NCBI GenBank assembly: GCA_037444705.1 | Contig: JBBILY010000001.1 | Span: forward strand, 1 to 64,000 | Direction of reading: 5' to 3' | Source: DATCYX01 sp037444705 | Lineage (GTDB): Bacteria > Chloroflexota > Anaerolineae > Anaerolineales > UBA4823 | DNA: 64,000 nt | Part shown: piece by piece, positions 16,525-24,609 of the stretch | How positions within the stretch are numbered: position 1 is the first letter of the stretch | How the letters are laid out: each line of letters starts with the position of its first letter | Made by a program: the position numbers and the translations under genes | Notes under the pieces: generated by a model | What the model was told of the DNA's origin: nothing | What the model saw: the letters and a program-made list of their open reading frames with translations, nothing else | Database searches by the model: none

Positions 16525-16710
16525 TCCAGATACCTCCATATCTTTCTTATCTCATTCGTACGGAAAACGGGAGTTTACACACAAATACCGCCTTTGTCCG
16601 TACTGATTGGCATACAATCTGTGGTTATTTACACCTTAACCATACCATTCCTTTATGAAGAAATTGTGAAGGCGAGATTTAGATTTAACGAAGATGCAAC
16701 TGGATAGGCC

Positions 16711-17226
16711 TCAGGGCAGGGTTTTCAGGAATTCGAACAGGTCTGCCAGGTCCTGGTCACTCATCTGCCAGCGGGGCATCTCGTAACTGAGGGCTTCTCC
16801 ATCGGGATGTTTGCCCTCCACAACCGCTGATTTAAACATCTCCAGAGTGTAACCTTCATCAGGGTGAGTTTCCATGTCGCCGCTGTGTTCTTCGCTCTCG
16901 CTGCTCAGGGCGCTGATACGGATGTCGGGGGCATCCATCCAGGTCATGTGCATCACATGCGGCCCACCGCGCCCATCGGCTCCATGGCAGGAGGCGCAGG
17001 TTAACCAGGGTTGCATCATCATGCCGCGAAATGGTCCGCCGCGATAACGGATAATTTCCCCTTGCTCGTTGGTGGCGGTGAAGTAGATGCGCTCTCCATT
17101 CGAGGCGTATTCTTGATTCCCCCAGGGGGCGATCAGCGCCGGCGCAGGTCTCCAACGCCCTATTCTAGATAACCCACAACCAGCGAGAAACAGGCTTAGT
17201 ACAAATACCAATCCCAGGCGTTTCAT
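16711..17226 (-). CDS. Lipoprotein cytochrome c
   Basis: 171 residues from the ATG at 17226, which has AAGGAGA upstream. The signal peptide ends in the lipobox LAGC (Cys17), so the protein is predicted to be a membrane-anchored exported lipoprotein. One haem c site CASCH (Cys77, Cys80, His81) is followed by a His/Met-containing middle section, and the C-terminal Met in YEMPRWQMSDQDL is the likely sixth ligand. It is a plausible small electron carrier for the nearby oxidoreductase. The gene is divergent from the PCYCGC lipoprotein gene and shares a 290-base control region containing an inverted repeat. Confidence 0.88.
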   Translation of the reverse strand: MKRLGLVFVLSLFLAGCGLSRIGRWRPAPALIAPWGNQEYASNGERIYFTATNEQGEIIRYRGGPFRGMMMQPWLTCASCHGADGRGGPHVMHMTWMDAPDIRISALSSESEEHSGDMETHPDEGYTLEMFKSAVVEGKHPDGEALSYEMPRWQMSDQDLADLFEFLKTLP

Positions 17227-17420
17227 TTTGTCTCCTTGTTGAAAAATACGTTTAGCGTTGAACAGGTGTTTTAGAGGCTGGGCCATAAATTGGGATCCTA
17301 TGGAATCCGCCTCATCTGCATCCAACCATGCGAACGGGCTGATCTCAGGTGATTGTTATACCTGCAAGATAAACGTACACCCAAAGTCCACCCTTGTCAT
17401 CCGCCACTTCATCGGCTTCA

Positions 17421-17440
17421 TATAGGCAAAATTGCCTATA
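17421..17440. promoter_or_regulatory. Candidate operator: 20-base inverted repeat
   Basis: TATAGGCAA and TTGCCTATA arms of 9 bp separated by AA form a perfect inverted repeat. It sits between the divergent cytochrome c (start 17226) and PCYCGC lipoprotein (start 17517) genes. It is centred about 66 bases before the start site predicted from the TATAAT at 17485-17490, a spacing typical of an activator site. A second, weaker repeat, CAGGT...ACCTG with a 9-base spacer, lies at 17346-17364. The protein that binds is unknown. Confidence 0.5.
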
Positions 17441-17484
17441 AGCGCGCCCGGAAGAATGCGCTATCCGTCACAAAACACCTCACT

Positions 17485-17490
17485 TATAAT
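17485..17490 (+). promoter_or_regulatory. Candidate -10 element of the PCYCGC/CuA gene run
   Basis: A perfect TATAAT with no recognisable -35 at 16-18 bases upstream, which fits an activator-dependent promoter reading into the PCYCGC lipoprotein and possibly the genes after it. Pattern-based only. Confidence 0.4.
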
Positions 17491-17516
17491 GGACCGAGAG
17501 AGGAGAACCGAGCATC

Positions 17517-17963
17517 ATGTTAAAATCCATCCCACGTTACCTGAGCCTGCTGTTGGTCACTCTAGGGATTCTGGCGGCAGGCTGCAGCAAAGTTTCTGCT
17601 ACAGAGACAAGCCACCGTTATCAAATGGCTTCTCTGGAGCGGATGCCCTCTGATGTGCGTCAGGCACCGCTATCTGTGCAGCAGGCTTATCAGTTTGCCT
17701 TCGCCAACCCCGAAGTCTTACAAGGTATTCCCTGTTATTGTGGGTGTGGGGCCATGGGACACACCTCGAATTATGCCTGCTATGTGTCCGGTGTAGATGC
17801 GCAGGGGCAGATTACCTATGACCCTCACGCTTTGGGTTGCTCCATTTGTGTGGACATCGCTCAGGATGCCATGCGCCTCCTGGATCAGGGTAAGAGTGTA
17901 TCCGAGATCAAGGCTTATGTAGATCAGACCTATTCCAAATATGGCCCCTCCAACATGCCCTAA
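17517..17963 (+). CDS. PCYCGC-motif lipoprotein
   Basis: 148 residues with a lipoprotein signal (LAAGC, Cys23). The mature part contains IPCYCGCGAMGHTSNYACYVSG and a later CSICVDIAQDAMRLLDQGKS segment, matching the family named for its PCYCGC motif. Members are exported, cysteine-rich and of unknown biochemical role; the Cys/His pattern suggests metal binding or redox activity. GAGAGGAGAA supports the start. It heads a plus-strand run of copper and cytochrome genes, so a part in copper or electron-transfer protein maturation is plausible. Confidence 0.8.
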   Translation: MLKSIPRYLSLLLVTLGILAAGCSKVSATETSHRYQMASLERMPSDVRQAPLSVQQAYQFAFANPEVLQGIPCYCGCGAMGHTSNYACYVSGVDAQGQITYDPHALGCSICVDIAQDAMRLLDQGKSVSEIKAYVDQTYSKYGPSNMP

Positions 17964-18008
17964 ACAGGATGAGCAAGATGGGGCTTGAGGCCAGCATCGG
18001 GGTGATTC

Positions 18009-18482
18009 ATGGCTAAACCGATAGCCTCCTGGCTGTGGTTCATCTGCCTGGGGGTGGCTTTGTTCTTTCTGGTAGCACCCCTGCCCGCTGGGGCTGCCAG
18101 CCCCCAAGAGCGCTATGTTCGGGTGGAAGCCAGCAGTTTCCAATATGCGCCTGCCGTGATACGGGTAAACCCGGGGGATCGCTTGACCCTGGAATTGTTT
18201 TCTTCCGATGTGATGCACGGCCTCTACATCGATGGTTATGGGATAAACCTGGCAGCGGAGCCGGGCCAGAGCGTTCGGGTGACGTTTACTGCTGACCGTG
18301 CGGGTGTTTTCCGCTTGCGCTGTTCGGTGACGTGCGGAGCCTTACATCCCTTCATGTTGGGAAAACTGGTGGTGGGTGGCAACGCCTTGATATGGCGTGC
18401 AGTTGGCTTGTCTTTGCTGGCGGGGTTGGTTGTTTTCTACCAATCTCGCCCGCCCCATCTCTTTCGAGCACCACCTGCCTGA
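18009..18482 (+). CDS. CuA-domain cupredoxin (cytochrome oxidase subunit II-like)
   Basis: 157 residues: signal or anchor segment (about 8-30), a cupredoxin domain and a C-terminal hydrophobic segment (about 128-148). Copper ligands of a binuclear CuA centre are present: His70 in DVMHGL and Cys105-x3-Cys109-x3-His113-x2-Met116 (CSVTCGALHPFM). It lacks the two N-terminal helices and the length of a true Cox2, and no Cox1 gene is nearby. It therefore looks like a free CuA electron carrier on the outer face of the membrane, working with the NXR-type enzyme or another terminal enzyme. Confidence 0.82.
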   Translation: MAKPIASWLWFICLGVALFFLVAPLPAGAASPQERYVRVEASSFQYAPAVIRVNPGDRLTLELFSSDVMHGLYIDGYGINLAAEPGQSVRVTFTADRAGVFRLRCSVTCGALHPFMLGKLVVGGNALIWRAVGLSLLAGLVVFYQSRPPHLFRAPPA

Positions 18483-18497
18483 ACGGACTGACTGCCC

Positions 18498-19859
18498 ATG
18501 TCCTACGACCTGACTCGTTTCTCTCTGGTAAAGACCTTGCTACGCAGCCGTTGGCCGCAATTTCTGCTCACCCTTTTCGCCCTGAGCGGTTTTCTACTCA
18601 TTATCCTGGCTGGTTGGCTGGGCACCCCGGTAGGAAATCGCAATGCTGCCATCGTGCTGGTATGGATTGTGTGGTGGGCAGCCCTGATGCTGGCGATTGT
18701 GCCGTTTCTGGGGCGAGGTTGGTGCGCGATTTGCCCTCTGCCTGTGGCGGGCGAGTGGTTACAACGGGGAGCCCTGCTGGCGCCACAGGGGAAAGGCTTG
18801 GGGGCGGGCCGGCGCTGGCCACGGCGATTGCGTAATATCTGGTTACAAAATGCGGCTTTCGTAGCGTTGGCCTTATTCAGTGGGGTCATTCTGACCCAAC
18901 CCCGCCTCACCTCAGCCGTTTTGCTCTTGTTGCTGCTGCTGGCGATTGGGGCTAGCCTGGTCTTCGAGCGGCGCGCCTTCTGCCGTTACCTTTGCCCGGT
19001 GGGCGGCTTTATTGGCCTGTATGCCCAGTTAGCCCCTCTACAACTGCGGGTAAAGGACACCGCCGTGTGCGCCTCCCATAACCAAAAGACCTGTTATACA
19101 GGCAGCGCCGAAGGCTATGGTTGTCCCTGGGATGTGTTTCCCGGGGGGCTGATGAAAAATACTTCTTGTGGCTTATGCATGGAGTGTCTGCGCGTCTGCC
19201 CCTACGATAACATTGCCCTGCAACTACGCCCCTTTGGCCATGACTTGAGCCATATAAGCGGGCGAAAACTGGATGAGGCTTACAAGGCCTTCATTATGCT
19301 GGGCTCAGCATTGCTGTATGCGGCGGTCTACCTTGGCCCATGGGGAAACCTCAAGCGGACTGCCTATTCAATTGGCAGCCTGTCCTGGCTGGGCTATGGG
19401 CTGGCTTTCCTGGGGCTGGCCTTGGGGATTTTGCCAGGGCTGTTCTGGCTGGCAGTGCAGGCTGGGCGTTGGTTGTCGCGAAACCCAATGCCCATTCGTA
19501 AGGCCTTCGTTCACTTGAGTTATGCCTTGCTGCCACTGGGCCTATGTGCCTGGGTGGCGTTTAGTCTCTCTTTCGTCATGGCCAATTTCTCATACCTGTG
19601 GCCGGTGTTATCCGATCCACTGGGCTGGGGTTGGAATCTATTTGGCAGCGCTGATTTCCCTTGGAAGCCCTATCTAGGCGGGCTTGTGCCCTCACTTCAA
19701 CAAGTAGTCCTGCTCCTGGGTTTTTTCTGGTCGGGACGCACAGCGCATCAAATTGCGGCTGAGACCTTGTCCCAGCCTCGAGCGGGGTTGCAGGCAGCCC
19801 CACTGATGGCATTTTTTCTGATGGTGACCTTGATCCTATTCGGGTTGTTGATTTGGTGA
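18498..19859 (+). CDS. NapH/NosR-like membrane polyferredoxin
   Basis: 453 residues with multiple membrane helices. Two membrane-face motifs, GWCAICPLPV (about residue 75) and CRYLCPVGGF (about 160), are typical of NosR, NapH and CcoG proteins. A ferredoxin-like segment with CGLCMECLRVCP (about 222-235) binds at least one [4Fe-4S] cluster, and extra cysteines lie in VCASHNQKTCYTGSAEGYGC. Such proteins move electrons between the quinone pool and exported reductases or donate them for metal-centre maturation. It lies between two CuA-protein genes and is probably co-transcribed with them. Confidence 0.8.
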   Translation: MSYDLTRFSLVKTLLRSRWPQFLLTLFALSGFLLIILAGWLGTPVGNRNAAIVLVWIVWWAALMLAIVPFLGRGWCAICPLPVAGEWLQRGALLAPQGKGLGAGRRWPRRLRNIWLQNAAFVALALFSGVILTQPRLTSAVLLLLLLLAIGASLVFERRAFCRYLCPVGGFIGLYAQLAPLQLRVKDTAVCASHNQKTCYTGSAEGYGCPWDVFPGGLMKNTSCGLCMECLRVCPYDNIALQLRPFGHDLSHISGRKLDEAYKAFIMLGSALLYAAVYLGPWGNLKRTAYSIGSLSWLGYGLAFLGLALGILPGLFWLAVQAGRWLSRNPMPIRKAFVHLSYALLPLGLCAWVAFSLSFVMANFSYLWPVLSDPLGWGWNLFGSADFPWKPYLGGLVPSLQQVVLLLGFFWSGRTAHQIAAETLSQPRAGLQAAPLMAFFLMVTLILFGLLIW

Positions 19860-19893
19860 GAAGCGAGCGTAGGACGGTTGGAGAGGTTGTCGA

Positions 19894-20916
19894 ATGTTGA
19901 GGTATAAAAAGGCTGAAATGGTTGCCCGTCTGCTCGCCTTGGGGTTGATCGGTGGTTTGTTGTTGGTGTTGGGGCTGATGCGTTGGGGTCAGAGGGCTTC
20001 GGCGGTGGAGGTGCGGGCGCGCATGCCCGAACGGGGCGGCTGGTCGCCAGAAACTATCAGCGTCGCTGTGGGACAACCCTTGCGCCTACGCCTGGTCTCG
20101 GAGGATGTGGTGCATGGTTTCGCCGTTGGCCAGAGGGATTGGCCGGCGGTGGATCTCTATCCTGGCAAAGTGGTAGAGATTAGCCTCACCTTTGATCGGC
20201 CGGGTACCTATACCTATTACTGTACTCGCTGGTGCGGGCCCAACCATTGGCGGATGCGCGGCACCATTGTGGTTGAAGGTCAGGCTCAGGAAGAGGTTCC
20301 TCCCCAGCCGCCATTGTACGTTCAACTGGGGCTGGATATAGATGCCCCCCATCGGGCGCGCCAGGCGCCCTCGCGCTCGCCCTCGGCGCAAGGCGGCGCC
20401 AACCTGAACATCTTGTTGCCTGCGGCATATCTTGACCCCAATTATTATTACAGTCACACGCCTGAAGAAGTGTGGGAAGATCTACGCCGCTGCCGCAGTT
20501 GGGAGGGGATGTGCCCCACCCAGGCGCTATCCGACGAAGATCTTTGGGACCTGGTGGCGCTGATCTGGCAGGTCAACCTGTCTTCTCAGCAAATACAACT
20601 GGGAAAAGAACTCTATGCCGCCAATTGCGCTGCCTGCCATGGTGAAACGGGAAAAGGCGATGGCGTCTATGCCGCCTCTGTTGAGAACCTGGGTGCCAAT
20701 GCCGAGCCTGGGCATCCCAATCAGCCCACCGATTTCACCGACCGCGCAGGTATGTTCTCTGCCAGCCCTGCCCACTTGCAGGGTAAGATCCTGCGTGGTG
20801 GGATGGGCACAGGCATGCCCTATTGGGGGCCGATTTTCACTGAAGACCAAACCTGGGCCCTGGTGGCCTATTTATGGACCTTCACCTTTGATTTCAATCT
20901 GGAGATGCAACCATGA
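19894..20916 (+). CDS. CuA cupredoxin-cytochrome c fusion protein
   Basis: 340 residues: one N-terminal membrane anchor (about 10-30), a CuA cupredoxin domain (about 35-130) and a C-terminal cytochrome c domain (about 225-335). CuA ligands are His74 (DVVHGF) and Cys110-x3-Cys114-x3-His118-x2-Met121. Haem c is bound at Cys245, Cys248 and His249 (CAACH), with a likely Met ligand in GTGMPYW. A CuA centre joined to cytochrome c recalls caa3 oxidase subunit II, but the second helix and partner oxidase genes are absent. It probably carries electrons between soluble cytochromes and a membrane enzyme. Its stop overlaps the start of the selenoprotein candidate (ATGA). Confidence 0.82.
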   Translation: MLRYKKAEMVARLLALGLIGGLLLVLGLMRWGQRASAVEVRARMPERGGWSPETISVAVGQPLRLRLVSEDVVHGFAVGQRDWPAVDLYPGKVVEISLTFDRPGTYTYYCTRWCGPNHWRMRGTIVVEGQAQEEVPPQPPLYVQLGLDIDAPHRARQAPSRSPSAQGGANLNILLPAAYLDPNYYYSHTPEEVWEDLRRCRSWEGMCPTQALSDEDLWDLVALIWQVNLSSQQIQLGKELYAANCAACHGETGKGDGVYAASVENLGANAEPGHPNQPTDFTDRAGMFSASPAHLQGKILRGGMGTGMPYWGPIFTEDQTWALVAYLWTFTFDFNLEMQP

Positions 20917-21401
20917 AAAAGAAAACCCAAAAAGCACGGAAGAGAGTTAATCGGCATTCTACCCAATGGCCCTTGTTATTGGCTCTGGGTGGGGTGGCTT
21001 TGATTTTGCTGGCTCTAGCAGCCCTGAAGGCCACCTCATCACCCAAAGTGCCCATAGAAGTCAGCGGCGCGCCGCGTTTAAAGGTCGACAAAGAGAAAGT
21101 GGACCTGGGCAATGTGCGCCTGGGACAGTGGGTGAAGGTTTCTTTTGAGTTGAGCAATGTGGGCGATCAGCCCTTACGCTTTAGCGAGAAGCCCTACATC
21201 GAAGTTGCGGCGGGGTGTTGACCTCCCATCCCCACCATCGGTTCGATGGTGATCAAACCCGGTCAGAGCACCACCCTTTCGATGGAGTTCATGATGCATG
21301 GCGACATGGGCGGTTTGCACGATTTTCGCCTCCATTTGCCCAGTAACGATCCGCAGCAGCCTGATCGAGTGCTCCAGGTATTGTCCAATTGGGTGCCTTG
21401 A
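20913..21401 (+). CDS. Membrane-anchored DUF1573-like protein, probable selenoprotein (TGA read as Sec103)
   Basis: Conventional translation stops after 102 residues at TGA 21219-21221, directly after Cys102 (EVAAGC). In the same frame translation continues for 59 residues to a TGA at 21399-21401, giving 162 residues with Cys102-Sec103-Pro-Pro. The full protein has a basic N-terminus, one membrane helix (about 22-42) and an Ig-like domain. Its elements KVDLGNVRLGQWVKVSFELSNVGD, GSMVIKPGQSTTLSMEF and RLHLPSNDP span both sides of the TGA and are typical of DUF1573 proteins. The part after the TGA is rich in Met and His (MEFMMHGDMGGLHDF), suggesting copper binding. The gene overlaps the CuA-cytochrome c gene by 4 bases. 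The genome codes a Sec-containing SelD, so Sec use is expected. A frameless nonsense mutation is the alternative. Confidence 0.82.
21219..21265 (+). promoter_or_regulatory. Candidate bacterial SECIS element
   Basis: Directly after the TGA, CACCATCG (21233-21240) and CGATGGTG (21244-21251) form a perfect 8-bp stem around GTT (or 7 bp around GGTTC), with a G at the start of the loop as in known bacterial SECIS elements. The apical loop is about 19 bases from the TGA. TGACC (21219-21223) can also pair with GGTCA (21261-21265), closing a lower helix that includes the Sec codon. Both distance and shape fit SelB recognition. Confidence 0.72.
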
Positions 21402-21629
21402 TAGGCAGAGATTCAAGCGGAGGCGTTGTACCGCGAGGTCGTTTCTTCGTTTTTAAATCAGGCACCAATACAATTTGCGATATACTTTATAAGAAATGGT
21501 TTTATATAAAGATGTCACGGCTGGCGAAACGAGCAATCCTATCCTTTGGGATGGGGTTGATTCGTCGCTTTTCAGGCTGCTTGCAGTGCCATTTCAGGGT
21601 CCATCTAGCAGAGCACAATAGGGTAACTT
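21402..21629. other. Intergenic region before the second regulator
   Basis: 228 bases with no supported gene. An AT-rich stretch includes the inverted repeat CTTTATA (21485-21491) and TATAAAG (21505-21511), which may be part of the promoter for the following two-component genes. Confidence 0.35.
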
Positions 21630-22301
21630 ATGGATAAGCAAGCGATTCGTGTTCTCCTGGCGGATGATCACGCTGTCGTACGGGCGGGCATCCGTCAGTT
21701 CCTGGAAGGGGCGGGCGATATTCAGGTCGTGGCTGAGGCCGATGATGGCGAGAGCGCCAAAGCCTTGATTTCTGAACACCACCCCGATGTGGCTGTCTTG
21801 GACATTCAAATGCCCAAGATCAGCGGCATCGAAGTTACGCGTTGGGTGCGCGCCAACCTGCCTGAAGTAGGCGTGCTGGTGTTGACCGCCTACGATGATG
21901 ACCCCTATATCCTGGCTATGCTCCAGGCCGGAGCCAATGGCTATGTGCTTAAGACCGCCCCGCCGGATGAAATCATTCAGGCCGTGCGCGATGTCCATGC
22001 GGGCAAGTCCGCTCTAGACGCAGTTGTCGCCCGTAAATTAATCGCTCAGGTAGCCCGTCAGGTGGAAAAGCCCCCCTTGGAGGCGCTCACCGAGCGCGAG
22101 TTGGAAGTGCTGAACCTGGTGGCTAAGGGTTATACCAACAAAGCCATCGGCGTCCAATTGGGCATCAGCGACCGCACTGTGCAGGGTCACTTGGCCCATA
22201 TCTTTACGAAACTACAAGCCAGTTCGCGCACAGAGGCTGTCATGCGGGCGGTATCACTGGGATGGATTGCACCCTCGGCGGGTGTGCTGAGCGAAGAGTG
22301 A
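21630..22301 (+). CDS. NarL/FixJ-family response regulator
   Basis: 223 residues. Receiver domain with DDHAVVRAG, the phosphoacceptor Asp in VLDIQMPK (about residue 56), and YVLKTA near the end. The LuxR-type helix-turn-helix reads LTERELEVLNLVAKGYTNKAIG and DRTVQGHLAHIFTKL. It sits 6 bases before its partner kinase and immediately after the NXR/copper gene run, on the same strand. It may form a second level of control for that cluster; no binding site was identified. Confidence 0.9.
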   Translation: MDKQAIRVLLADDHAVVRAGIRQFLEGAGDIQVVAEADDGESAKALISEHHPDVAVLDIQMPKISGIEVTRWVRANLPEVGVLVLTAYDDDPYILAMLQAGANGYVLKTAPPDEIIQAVRDVHAGKSALDAVVARKLIAQVARQVEKPPLEALTERELEVLNLVAKGYTNKAIGVQLGISDRTVQGHLAHIFTKLQASSRTEAVMRAVSLGWIAPSAGVLSEE

Positions 22302-22307
22302 GGCGAA

Positions 22308-24065
22308 ATGCTCTCTTCCTCCTCCTGGCGCGGTCTGATCCCTCAGTTATTCCTCATTACCATCCTCCCGCTCACCCTGCTCTTGTTAGGGATTACCTTC
22401 GGCAGCCTGAGCGTCCATCAAAATGCCATGCGCATGCTGGTCGCTGAGCGCGATCAGCGCGCCGTGCGCACCATGGCTCAGGCCCTTGAGGGGCAAATTC
22501 GTCAACGCACTTACGCTCTGCGCAGCCTGGCTCTAGCCGCTCCTAATAAGAGTGCGGCTGAATGGCAGGCCCTTCTAGCCTCAGCGTCTTTTCTCCTTCC
22601 CGATTTCGATGGTGGACTGGCTCTCCTGAGCCCTCAGGGATACCCTGAAGCCGCCAGCGGCAATTGGACGGGGTGGGATAGGTTGGGAGAGAGTCTGCTC
22701 CCCGTCCTGCAAAAAAGCCTGAGCGAGGCTTCACCTGGGGTTGCCTCTTTCATCCACCCTGAGCAGGGCGAGCGTTATGTGTTGGTTTTCATGCCGGTCT
22801 CAGGGGGAGATGTTGTCATCGCCGGCGCCTACGCGGTTGCCAACCTGGTGCAAACCACGCTGGGCGAAGATAACCCTACCGGTGCCCTATGGATTGTGGA
22901 TCAAACCGGGGCTTTGGTGTATAGCAGTGGCCCTGCTCCCTCGGGCGAGCCGCTGAAGCATCCTGGCGTGGCTGAGGCTCTGAATGGTAAAAGCGGCACC
23001 ACCTACCTGCAAGTGGGTCAGGATGAGCACGTGATCGCTTACAGCCCGCTGCCCTCTATGGGTTGGGCTTTATTGATCGAAGATCCCTGGGAGCAGGGCT
23101 CCACACCAACTCAGCGCATGACGCAGGTTGCCCCCCTGGTGCTGGTCCCAGTGTTGCTCCTGGCTCTGCTGGCCCTATGGTTTGGTGTGCGCCAGGTTGT
23201 CCAACCTTTGCAAAGGTTGGAGGCTCAGGCAGCCGAACTGGCCTGGGGCGATTTCCAGGCCATTGAGAAGCCGGTGCAAGGCATCCCGGAAATTCGCCGT
23301 CTGCAAGGTGAGTTAATCCACCTGGCGCGCAAGGTGCAGGCTGCCCAAAAAGGGCTGCGGGGTTACATTGGGGCGATGACCCTGGCCCAGGAAGTAGAAC
23401 GCCGGCGGCTATCTCATGAATTGCATGATGATACCCTGCAAGCCCTGATCGCTCTCAAGCAACGGGTACAACTCGCCCAAATGAAGTTACAAAACCAGGA
23501 TAGCGCCCAATCTCTGGCCGAAATTGTGAGCCTGACCGAACAGACGATCGCCAATTTGCGCCGTTTGACCCGGGCTTTGCGCCCGGTTTATCTGGAAGAC
23601 CTGGGACTGGTCACGGCCCTGAAAATGCTGGCTCAAGAAACCAGTCAGATCAGCGGTATTGCAGTGGATTTTCAGCGCATCGGTGAAGAACGAAGGTTGC
23701 CGCCAGAAGTGGAACTGGCTCTGTATCGCATGGCGCAAGAAGCCCTTAGCAATGTCGCCCGCCACGCCCAGGCCCGCGCGGCTTGGGTGAGATTCACTTT
23801 TGCCGAGAGCCAAATTTCCCTGGAAGTAGTTGATAATGGAGTTGGTTTCCAGGTGCCCAAAAGTCCGGCCGAGTTCGTTCCCAGCGGCCATTTTGGCCTA
23901 TTGGGGCTATATGAACGGGCGGAGTTGATTGGCGCCAAGTTGAAAATTCAATCTGTACCCGGTAAAGGCACTCATCTGACAGTCGAGCTCCCTACCTCAC
24001 ACTTTGAAGCGGGGTTAAAGTGGCCAATTGAGAAGACGCCAAGGCCGCCTCAGGCCATGACATAG
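22308..24065 (+). CDS. Membrane sensor histidine kinase (HisKA_3 family)
   Basis: 585 residues. Two membrane segments (about 14-36 and 268-287) flank a large extracytoplasmic domain of the Cache type. A HAMP region follows (about 290-345), then the phosphoacceptor helix with VERRRLSHELHDDTLQALI (His about 371) and an ATPase domain with NVARHA and VDNGVGF. This is the same kinase class as the upstream NarX-like protein, but there is no P-box, so it senses something else. It pairs with the preceding NarL-type regulator. Confidence 0.88.
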   Translation: MLSSSSWRGLIPQLFLITILPLTLLLLGITFGSLSVHQNAMRMLVAERDQRAVRTMAQALEGQIRQRTYALRSLALAAPNKSAAEWQALLASASFLLPDFDGGLALLSPQGYPEAASGNWTGWDRLGESLLPVLQKSLSEASPGVASFIHPEQGERYVLVFMPVSGGDVVIAGAYAVANLVQTTLGEDNPTGALWIVDQTGALVYSSGPAPSGEPLKHPGVAEALNGKSGTTYLQVGQDEHVIAYSPLPSMGWALLIEDPWEQGSTPTQRMTQVAPLVLVPVLLLALLALWFGVRQVVQPLQRLEAQAAELAWGDFQAIEKPVQGIPEIRRLQGELIHLARKVQAAQKGLRGYIGAMTLAQEVERRRLSHELHDDTLQALIALKQRVQLAQMKLQNQDSAQSLAEIVSLTEQTIANLRRLTRALRPVYLEDLGLVTALKMLAQETSQISGIAVDFQRIGEERRLPPEVELALYRMAQEALSNVARHAQARAAWVRFTFAESQISLEVVDNGVGFQVPKSPAEFVPSGHFGLLGLYERAELIGAKLKIQSVPGKGTHLTVELPTSHFEAGLKWPIEKTPRPPQAMT

Positions 24066-24137
24066 AAGAAACCGTCTTTTTATAGGACAATATCGGGTAA
24101 AATTAGATCAATTAATCGGGCTAAAACAGGAGTGATA

Positions 24138-24566
24138 ATGAAACGATGGATTGCGCTCTGTCTGCTACTGGCTCTTGGGCTAACGGCCTGTAAAGGGGCC
24201 TCTTCTCCCGCAACCACTGAGGCAGAAGTCCATAGGGTGCGCGTCGCGGGAGGCTCTTACACGAATATAGACGTAAAAGGGCTGGAGATGATGTTGCAAA
24301 ATAAGGATTTCGTTTTCGTAAACGTGCATATCCCCTTTGAAGGCAATATCCCTGGCACCGATCTCTCTATCCCATATAACGAGATCGAGCAAAACCTCAA
24401 TCTGCTTCCGCCAGATAAAGATGCCAAGATTGTGCTTTATTGCCGCAGTGGGCGGATGAGCGAAAGTGCCGCCGAAACCCTGGTGCGGCTAGGTTATACT
24501 AACCTCTGGAATCTGGAGGGCGGTTTTATGGCCTGGGAACAGGCTGGCTTACCATTAGGGAAGTGA
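24138..24566 (+). CDS. Rhodanese-domain lipoprotein
   Basis: 142 residues. I choose the ATG at 24138 because AGGAG ends 5 bases before it; a GTG at 24132 lies within that site. The signal peptide ends in LTAC (lipobox), so the protein is exported and lipid-anchored. The rhodanese fold is complete (FVNVHIPFEGNIPGTDLSIPYNEI and the active loop CRSGRMS), with the catalytic Cys in VLYCRSGRM. It may handle sulfane sulfur or act in redox sensing outside the membrane. The substrate is not known. A YHS mini-gene follows 43 bases later. Confidence 0.85.
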   Translation: MKRWIALCLLLALGLTACKGASSPATTEAEVHRVRVAGGSYTNIDVKGLEMMLQNKDFVFVNVHIPFEGNIPGTDLSIPYNEIEQNLNLLPPDKDAKIVLYCRSGRMSESAAETLVRLGYTNLWNLEGGFMAWEQAGLPLGK

Positions 24567-24609
24567 GCCAAATGGCCCAAGGTCACTTACATGCTAAAGG
24601 AGGCAGTTT

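Noticed and set aside
20913..21221. A short 102-residue protein ending at the TGA
   Set aside because: The domain continues in frame beyond the TGA and a SECIS-like hairpin lies just after it; recoding to Sec explains this better than a short protein or pseudogene.
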